From the NCBI GenBank assembly GCA_019787685.1, contig JAHNUO010000015.1:372001-436000 (forward strand): 64,000 nt of DNA, read 5' to 3'. The notes below the pieces were generated by a model, which was given only the letters and a program-made list of their open reading frames with translations, was not told the origin of the DNA and made no database searches. The translations under genes and the position numbers were made by a program. The stretch comes from Chiua virens. Taxonomy: Eukaryota; Basidiomycota; Agaricomycetes; Boletales; Boletaceae. How positions within the stretch are numbered: the first letter of the stretch is position 1; each line of letters starts with the position of its first letter. Positions 56,411-64,000 of the stretch are shown here, piece by piece.

Positions 56411-57788
56411 TCATTCCTTTGGTAACTCCTTTGGCTCCGTCGCCAAGGCAAGCGTGGGATTTGAACCGTCTGGGGGTCCAAGCGGAACTGAGCGGAAACC
56501 GTTATACGCTGCCTGTGCATCGCCGTAAAGCGAGCGAAGCAAGTCCTTCTCTTGCTGAGAATACCCTTCTAAGTTCCAGTCTGCCTCTTCAAAATGAAGC
56601 TCCTCCTGCAAGAGGAGTCGCTGCAAAATCGACTCCTTCCACTTCCTCCAGACTTTCGTATCGTTGGGTAGCAAGGCATTAAGAAGATTGCATGGGTCCT
56701 CGGGAGAGAGCACAAGAAGCGCAAATACGGCCGCGGCGGTGCGCGTGGTCAGGGTATACTTGGTCACCAACGGCTTCTCGAGTACTTCATTCAGTAAGAT
56801 CCGTCTCTGAATGCTCTCCCTGTCGAACGCTGAGAGGCACATGTTGTAGACCCAAGAAACCCCAAGAGAAGCGATAAACATGATTTGACCGAAGAGCGAT
56901 CCCTGGGGAATGAGGAACAGCTGTGCAACGAACTGAATGGAGAGGCAGGATGGAGCAATATCCGATGTATTCTACGTAGTGGTTACTTGGAAATTCGAGG
57001 GAGAACTTGCCGAGAGTGACGGAATTGACAGCACCCTCCTCTCCTTGCAACAATATGAAGTCCTTTCCAGGAGTAAGGACACCGTCACCGGGCGGAGATC
57101 CAGCTGCGGGTATGTGGTGGGTGAAGCATAAGGAGCCCGAGCCAATGACAAGGCAGGATATACCATTGCTGAGTATACCCCATAGGATCAATGAAAACGA
57201 AAACCAGTCCCTGTAGACACCACATGCAACACAGGCGGCGAGACTGGAGAAGATTGGGATAATGGCGAGGAAGGGAGAGTATGCAAGGATTCGCTTTGGA
57301 TACACGATCTTGTCAGGGACCTTGTGAAGTTTGACGATGGTGACACCGACAACCGTTCCTTCCCTGCCATGAATTGGCTTGCCTTCAACAGAAACACATT
57401 CCTTCGCGAGGATAGAGGCCGAATGGCCAGTGCTATACATAAGCGTGCCAGAGTTGACGGCCTGGAATCTCGGTCCTTGCCAGCCATCAAGCTCGAATAG
57501 TCTGGCAGGATCAGTGCGGACGCCTGGAAAGAGTCCATGGAAAAGAGTTGACCTGGCGACAAGCCCGTATCGTTTTGCGATTTGGTACGATCCTGGAGTG
57601 TTGTACCACCCTAGCCACCGTCGCGCTCTATAGATATGGACGGTAGCCATAGCATGAATGGCTTCATCACCACCGAAGAATCCTGATACACCAGATGTAT
57701 CCAGCCTGAAGGAAGACTGGTCGAGTGGGGTCGGAGTGTCAAGCAAAGACCGTCGACCGAGGGAGGGAGGGAGAGCTGGAAGGTACAT
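56411..57788 (-). CDS. Five-TM membrane protein, tandem paralogue 3, one frame step
   Basis: Starts at 57788 with the same N-terminal domain as its neighbours (LDTSGVSGFFGGDEAI, WLGWYNTPGSYQIAKRYGL, GLFPGVRTDP) and the first two TM segments. At about 56945 the frame steps by +1 between YCSIL and QLFLIPQGSLFG, after which the rest (ASLGVSWVYNMCLSAF, LLPNDTKVWRKW, DAQAAYNGF) continues to the stop at 56411. With the step the length is about 458 residues, like paralogue 2. Given similar steps in essential genes nearby, an assembly insertion is as likely as real inactivation. Function unknown. Confidence 0.75.
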
Positions 57789-60270
57789 GATGTTGGACAG
57801 ACTCTACTTCACTGGAGATGCGGCACACCTTGAAATTATACGAGCGAACTTTCCGAGTTGTTCCTGTGCCAATCCCTGGATATGCCGGATACGTGAATTG
57901 TCGCATCACGAGGAGGCCAAAAAAACGCGAAGAAGTAGCGGCTATGCATCAGAACAACCAAATCGAAAACCACTCCAGCAGTGCCAGAGTATACAGCTTG
58001 AGGAAGAGGGCACCGGATTTTGCCGAGCCGGTGCCAGTGTGACTTGTTGAGATTCGTCGAGAAGTCTCGAAATGTTCCTGGAACTATTTACATCCATGTT
58101 TCAAATCACTGCCAATACTATTCAGGAATTTGTCCATCATGGGCCCTAGCCGGCACCTTAACCGGACTGAGTTGCACTTACTAGTATGCAATCTGTAATT
58201 GGTCTAAGGGAGAGTAAGTTTTGGCCCTCACAAGACGTCCAAGGCCACTCGATTTCTTGAGGTCCACTTGTACGGTTCCTATTATCCCACTTTTCAGACT
58301 TGGGAAGAATTGTCTCAAGATGTTCAGACGCTGAACGTGGAAAATGCAGCACCGTTTGACTTGTTCAAGACTTTCTTTCAATACGCTGTAGATTACGGAC
58401 ACCTGGATGGCTACTCGGGGACGTCACGGGGTGACGCCTGAAGACCCTGATGTGACCTGAACGGATCAAGAGACGGCATTCACGGGTGTTGCAACTTGCC
58501 ACACTTTCTTCTTCCACCACCCTGTGAAGTACGTCAACCTCTGTACGCCGGTGCACGTATATTAAGACGTCCTGCCACCTTGTGAGGTGCCATACGTCAG
58601 AGGCCGCGAGGAGTTGCATGACGACATCGCTCGGTGTGTATGCATTGTCCTCCACTCGATGCTGCGGGAACGCTACCAAAGTTCAGCCGGTCGTGTGAGC
58701 GCCCTGAATCAAGTTATCCACTTCGTTAGAATGGATAATTTGTGCGGTACGGCGGTAATTACGGATAGGCCTGTACTGGACCTGCATATCCAACTAAACA
58801 GAAAAAATGGGAAGGACGTCTGCGGTGATATAAACAAACTGCTTACCTTACGTTCTTCGAACAGCCCTCTGACGAAATGACGAGGACTTGTGGTTGACCA
58901 ATTTGAGGGGACCATCAGTATTTCCCCGAGTTCAATGTTCGACCTTCCATCAAGACCGAGGCGGTGTAAATGCAAACTCTATGAACCTGCAGGTACTGAA
59001 AGTTGAAGATGAAATTCATTAGGGTTTATCGTACAGCATACTCACTTTCGCGATTCCATTCTTCATGGGGCACCCGAGGGAGTCGAACTTGAGCAGTGGT
59101 GTATACAGATCACGACGGCATCGACTCTGTCTCGCTGTGTAGCATTGGCCTGCAAGATAGCTCGGAACAAGTCTTCGAAATCATGCCTATCCGCGAGCAT
59201 GTTTCCATAATCGAGTTAGGCGACCAATCATGGTAGCGCTGCGCGATATGGAGGTACCTACGAGTAGACTTGCGGTCCTGTGCCGGCCTTGGACTTCGGC
59301 TGACCGGATAACAATTGCCGACGCCGAGTCGCGAGTCGTCGGTGTTGGGTCAAGGGGAACATTGAATGGTTCAATGGCAGGCGTAGCTCTATGCGTAGGG
59401 AGTATATAGAGCTAAACTGTAACCAACGAACGTTAAATTTGTCGCTGTCGGAATCGGCAATCGTATACCCGCTAGCAATGACATCGACGCGCTTCTTGGT
59501 TCAAGTCGGATCGAATAGATCATATCGATACTTATCGATTGCAAATTGATCTTCTTTTTCGAAATTAGTCCATCCGGGCGTGTTGATGTGGTTAACTCCG
59601 AGAGACATGGGTGATGAAGCACTCAGGCTGATGCGATCCCCACGGAAGGTGTTTTGTGCTTAGTTATGACGGGTGAGAACGAGTGACCCACCAAAATTGA
59701 ACCTGCCTGATTCGGTTCCTTCCAGGCCGCCCCTGTGGTACACGCCATTGTCAGCAGCGAGTAGCAAGAAAAATGAACAAGACGTCTGCATGACACTGTC
59801 ACAGTGCATGTTCAGGTTGTGGCCCACGCTTGCGTCTGCCGGTGAATCGGGGCTAACAGTTGCAGGTTCTCCCGAACCGATTGGCGTCGGTGCGGTGAGT
59901 AAATATTTTAAAGTTTGTCTCCTCACTTTTTGTTATCGGAGGCGCCCAGCCACTGCCGCAACACAAGGTGCCCTTTGAAATTTTGAATAGACCGAACTTA
60001 CCGGCGTCGCAAAGTCTTCCTTGAAAAAAAGTTGAAGTTAAGGCAGTGCTGACTCGTGTCATGCAGTGCCGGTGCGTTCGGAGCACCCCCAACTTTAGTA
60101 ACGCGGTTATTTGTTTATATCTTCATCTAGCATATTACCAGTGAATAACGAGGACGAGCGAGAGGATTGTCCGATCAAGGATATTATTCGACATTATCTA
60201 CGTTAGCTAGGTATACAGTACATACAGATCAAGACAGATATCATGAACGCTTAGAGGCCCTCATAGACCT
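57789..60270. other. Gene-poor stretch between membrane paralogue 3 and DAO gene
   Basis: About 2.5 kb. Frames at 58365-58679 (-), 58587-58880 (+) and 58709-58975 (-) overlap and have no recognised motif. 59389-59926 holds only short minus-strand frames. No repeat shared with the rest of the window and no RNA gene was found. Confidence 0.35.
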
Positions 60271-62273
60271 TCATCTTTCCCGCTCCACCACGCACCGCAA
60301 CCTTCTCCTTCCCACTCCTGAATTCCCTCGCCATCCTGCACGCATGCTTCCAACGTTGTACCTTGATCCGATAACACGCCGGAACCACTGGTCAACAGTC
60401 TGTCTTGCCCCATACATTCCCTCGAATTTCAACTCGACGTCGTTTTCGCGTCCCAACACCATCAACGCGAGCGCCCGAGCACACAACCACGCATGGACCA
60501 TTCCCTCCCCAGAGTATCCCGCTGCAACCCACTCCCCGGGACTTGCAGTCCGCCCAGCCTTGCCCTTCTCCGATCCTACAGCACCTACTCGTGGCACCGC
60601 CCGGCCTGAGATCTCACTGGGGATGCGGCCCACCCACGGCCGCTCATCGACCGACACGCTCAGCACGCCACTCCAGAGCGCCTTCACTCTTCCAGCAGCC
60701 CAAGTAACTTCAGTCCGTTCATGGACGTCTTCGGCGACAGAGAGTGCTTCAGCACCCCAGTTGTGGGAGCCAAAGTACACAGGGAGCGCTCCCGATACAT
60801 GTGCGGCACTGTGCACGTCATACATGCTTCCGTCTCTGATGTCGGTTTCAGGGAACGCTTCCATGCCTCCACCAAACATGAGTTCATGTTCACCGTCCGA
60901 CATCTGTGTTAAGTAGTCAAAGCCCTTTTGTGCGGGGCTGTCATAAAAGATGTAAGATCGTCGACCATGTTGCCTCTCGGTATCATTGTCGTCAAGCCCC
61001 TGAAATTGGAGAGCTCTTCCGGGTCGTTGTGCGCTCATCGTCTCCCGGATTCTGTACACAACCTCCGCGAGCCCGGGAACGAGCCTACCGACGTACGCAT
61101 TTGTAAGATGGACGACGTGAGACGCGGTCAATTGGCCACGACGCGTTGCCAGGGTATAAAACGGATTCTTGAGCGATGGTTCGGTAATGGAAGATGCATG
61201 GAGTTTCCGTGAAAAGTTGGAAACTGGGCAGTGCAGATTCAGACGAGAGTGGCAAGTGAGTCAGGCAACCGGCCACTCATTCCATTCGAGATACTACTCA
61301 CTATTTGGGGTATGCTTCAAGTAGCCGCGAAAGAATGTCGGTGACAAAACGATAAGGATGCACCGCCCCCGCGCGGGTTGTGATGCACCCAATGGCCAGC
61401 GAAGATAAGTTGAATCCTCTAGCGATAACACCGGTCAGGGCGTGCACACGGTCATAACCTAGACCACGCACCACACGAGCCTCGTCTCCCTCCCAAACGC
61501 AATACGGAGTTGCTTCCTGCGGCATATCCGCCTTGTAAACGGCTAGTTTCCGCTTCGCCTCTGCAAACACCAGTTCGTCAAAGAACACATCCACGGTTTG
61601 CACTTCCCGACAATCAGCGTCCTTTGCCTCTTCCGCTGCAACCTCAGACAACACGTCAAAGTGTGCCAGCCGGAATCGTATGATTTGTTGGGCCGTAGTC
61701 TTGCCAAATTCCCGCTTGAGGAGTTCATAGTCGTGGTAGAGGGCCGGATTGATGTGTCCTCCATTCCTGTATGCGGATGGCAGACCGGCCGTTGCTCATT
61801 AGTGATGTGACGCGACCGAGAGAGACCCTAACCCACCTGCCCGTCGCCCCGGAACAGGTATCTTGCGCCTCTAGCATGACAACCTTGAGTGGCTTAGCGT
61901 CATCTTCCCCCTCATCGTCCAAATCGAGCAACGTCCGCGCAAAGGATGCGCCAGAGAGACCGGATCCAATGATCACTAGGATATGATGAGTGCGCGCGAG
62001 CGAGCACGAGCCGAGTAAGCATGAGTACGGCGCATGCCAAGACAAACCAGAGGATACTCACCGACGTCGGCAGTGCGACGGAAAGATGTCGCTAGAAGTG
62101 TACTTGGCGATAGAGGACGGCGGATGCATCCAAAACGACTTGGTTTGCTCTTCAATGGGTAATGTGGGGCACGGAGGTAACCCCATGGTAACACCACGTT
62201 TCTCGGGATGGCTGCTCTTAGTACCGGTGCCATCATGTTGGAGAAGCTGGAAGCGCGAAACACAATTACCCAT
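60271..62273 (-). CDS. FAD-dependent oxidoreductase (DAO family)
   Basis: Four exons: 62273-62062, 61975-61837, 61766-61302 and 61223-60271, about 588 residues. After a short N-terminal part with FWMHPPSSIAKY comes the Rossmann dinucleotide motif VVIIGSGLSGASFAR, then LEAQDTCSGATGRNGGHINP, the conserved DAO segment around the FAD. ASHVVHLTNAYVGRLVPG and MSAQRPGRA follow, with DYLTQMSDGEHELMFGGG and a C-terminal GYSGEGMVHAW. This domain order is common in agaricomycete DAO enzymes that oxidise amines or amino acids; the substrate is not predictable. +1 steps lie at about 62075 and about 61200, both between well conserved blocks. No signal peptide, so probably cytosolic or peroxisomal. Confidence 0.85.
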
Positions 62274-62630
62274 GATCTGTGAAATAAGGGGAATATTGAG
62301 TACACAACTATAAGAGGATGGTCGGGGAGAAGAAGCGTAAAGGCTGAACAGCCCATTCCACCGTGTGTGGGGGTAGATATAGGCTCGGCCCACCCAATCG
62401 GGAAGCCACTAGTGTGGTGACACCCGATCTATAATTCGGGAGCGATGTATTTATGATGCCGTAATCCCTATCACAGGAGATAACGATACGACAGGAAGAA
62501 TTCACCACTACATATTTTTGTTAAGTAAGACGGAATCCCAGAATCGCGTGGGCGCGTGACAACGATGGCCATGTCCCTGGTCCCTCAAGGGGCAAAAAGA
62601 AATTTGAACTGCAAAGACACATCGTGCGAG
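62274..62630. other. Spacer between DAO start and MSH4 stop
   Basis: 357 nt downstream of MSH4 (both genes on the minus strand) that must hold the DAO promoter. It is AT-rich around 62420-62530. No gene. Confidence 0.5.
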
Positions 62631-64000
62631 TCAAACACCAGTCTCGTGGAAAACCCTGATAAGGTCCTTCTGAAATCGAGCAAGGTACGCGACCAGTTCC
62701 TCGTCGGGAAGTGCGGCATAGTCCAACGCTTGCGTGAGTTGCGAGCGGAGCTTGAGAATCAGGTCGGTCAACCCGAGTCTGGGTCTGATCTAGAAGACAA
62801 GGGGCAACAGGAACGTACCTTGATGACGGCGCGGCGTCTTGCTGTCGTGATCGTCGTTTCACTCTCTTCTTCTCTTCGCGCATGCAGGTCCGCCAGCGCT
62901 TTCGCAACTCGCCTACCTTCTTCGATCACATCGTCGGGCAAATCGGCAAGTCGGGCAAGTTCCAGGCCTACGATTCGCGATTTACTATTCCAGTAGTAAC
63001 TCGTCCTTCGGCAAGGACGACCAACCATAATGATCCAGGTCTTGAGGAGGACCGTCCGTTATTCTGTATCGAGTGAGGAATGAGTGGTAACGCGCCTGGA
63101 TGTCACCTACTTGTACTTGAACACCATTCCGAGGCTCGATGCTGATTGTCGTGTGCGCTAACGGAGCATCCCTGTCATATCAGAAAATCTGAGAAAAGTG
63201 GCTACTGACCTGGACAGAAAGATGCAGACTAAAGAATGACCGGACAATCATGCACTCATTATCGTAAATAAACGCTTACTTCACTGCCGAGGGCTGTAGG
63301 GAGAGTGTCCTCGACAATTCATGAAAATGGCTAATGGGAAGCTGAAACCACGGTGATGCATTTCAAGGAAGGGAGCACGCACGTTGCGAAGAGTACAAAG
63401 CACTGCAAACAACACGTCAGCAGAGTCGAATGCCAACAGTATCCTACCTTAATCTTGATGAGTTCCTCTGCAATGGCGTGTGCGATCCCTGCACCCTCAC
63501 AAGGAGAAGTTCCGCGTCCCAACTCATCCACCAGGACAAGTGTTTTGGGTGTTGCGAGGCCTGTTCATGGTGTGAGCACACACGCGACGAAAATGAATAC
63601 ACTTCCCTAGTATCATTGCCGAGGTGACCATTTCGTTCGCAAATGTGCTCAGGTTTTTCTCTATATCATCATCATTAGACAGTCGAGATAAGAGGGCATC
63701 ATGAATTCTGGAAACATTGACATAATGATTCGTGATCTTGCCTGCGAATCAGACAGCTTACCGAAAGCTTGCATAGTCCGCAGGAACGAAGCAACCACAC
63801 ATTGCCATAGTGACCAAGAGTCCGGTCTGACGAAGGTATGTACTCTTCCCTGAATTCCTATCAGGTAACGCATTATGTGCCCAATATCAGGCGTACCAGA
63901 CATGCTGAGCATCAAACTATCAAGCCATTACCTGACGGAATAAGAAATCCGCTCACTTTGGGCCCTGGATGATTTGGAAGTGAGAGGCATCACAACAATA
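62631..64000 (-). CDS. MSH4: MSH4, meiotic MutS homologue, C-terminal part
   Basis: The gene enters from the right edge and ends at the TGA at 62631. The MutS ATPase domain is visible over several short exons: [17 protein letters not shown] (Walker A, interrupted by two introns), [51 protein letters not shown] (Walker B), the ATHFHEL segment, a 19-nt exon giving NLHLSVQ, then [15 protein letters not shown] and [23 protein letters not shown]4 works with MSH5 in crossover formation during meiosis and has no mismatch-repair N-terminal domain; the N-terminus is outside the window. The donor after MILG reads GGAAGT rather than GTAAGT, and one further base seems extra before DAPLAH. Confidence 0.85.

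Noticed and set aside
56440..56475. tRNA B-box-like string (GGGATTTGAACCGTCTGGGG)
   Set aside because: No A box or cloverleaf around it, and it lies inside the coding end of membrane paralogue 3.
60167..60916. Plus-strand open frame of 249 codons
   Set aside because: Antisense to the last DAO exon; composition follows from GC-rich codon bias and there is no family match.
1..64000. CRISPR arrays, bacterial-type operons, toxin or viral genes
   Set aside because: None seen. The intron-rich gene structure is that of a fungal nuclear genome; the RdRP is of the cellular RNA-silencing type (DLDGD), not viral.

Overview
This 64-kb window is nuclear DNA from a filamentous basidiomycete, most likely an Agaricomycete. 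The genes are split by many short spliceosomal introns, mostly 42-60 nt. They include basidiomycete-type phytase, HsbA, F-box, HNH and Helitron sequences. There are no prokaryotic operons, no rRNA, no convincing tRNA and no CRISPR. Gene models were built by joining exons by hand and checking that summed exon lengths keep the reading frame; genes are on both strands and closely spaced.

Left part (1-24 kb), mostly housekeeping: the C-terminal part of a heme-dependent N-demethylase-like protein (1-528 +); a secreted histidine acid phosphatase (1835-3578 -); CAND1 (5120-9629 +); a CK1-type kinase (9912-11017 -); mitochondrial proline dehydrogenase PUT1 (11998-14108 +); retromer VPS35 (16147-19459 -); BCP1/BCCIP (19577-20512 +), which shares a 117-nt spacer with VPS35; and a BNI4-like septum/bud-neck scaffold (20619-23744 +).

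Middle part (24-42.7 kb), accessory: a broken HsbA copy (about 25.4-25.8 kb), an F-box/LRR-like gene (26429-28276 -), an intact HsbA gene (29480-30293 -), a PhyA-type phytase (32258-34063 -), an HNH-nuclease-family gene (37944-39195 -), a Helitron remnant (about 39.5-40.7 kb) and a stalk/TM protein relic with DPxCEE repeats (40.8-42.7 kb). Long stretches here hold no gene I can support.

Right part (42.9-64 kb): a very large gene (42905-48777 -) encodes an RNA-dependent RNA polymerase fused in frame to a UPF1/Hrr1-type SF1 helicase. Its divergent neighbour is a P-loop NTPase (48964-49578 +). Next come three tandem paralogues of a five-TM membrane protein of unknown function (51.3-57.8 kb), an FAD-dependent DAO-family oxidoreductase (60271-62273 -), and the C-terminal half of the meiotic MutS homologue MSH4 running off the right edge.

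Most interesting: the RdRP-helicase fusion, which puts in one chain the two enzymes that are separate subunits of the fission-yeast RDRC complex. Also notable are a possible introner-like element at two loci, a 9-nt microexon next to the phytase catalytic motif, a HAP enzyme with HE in place of the catalytic HD, and the tandem membrane family. One caution: many otherwise intact conserved genes (VPS35, PUT1, DAO, helicase, phytase, HNH) carry single-base +1 shifts. This looks more like assembly insertion error than pseudogenisation.
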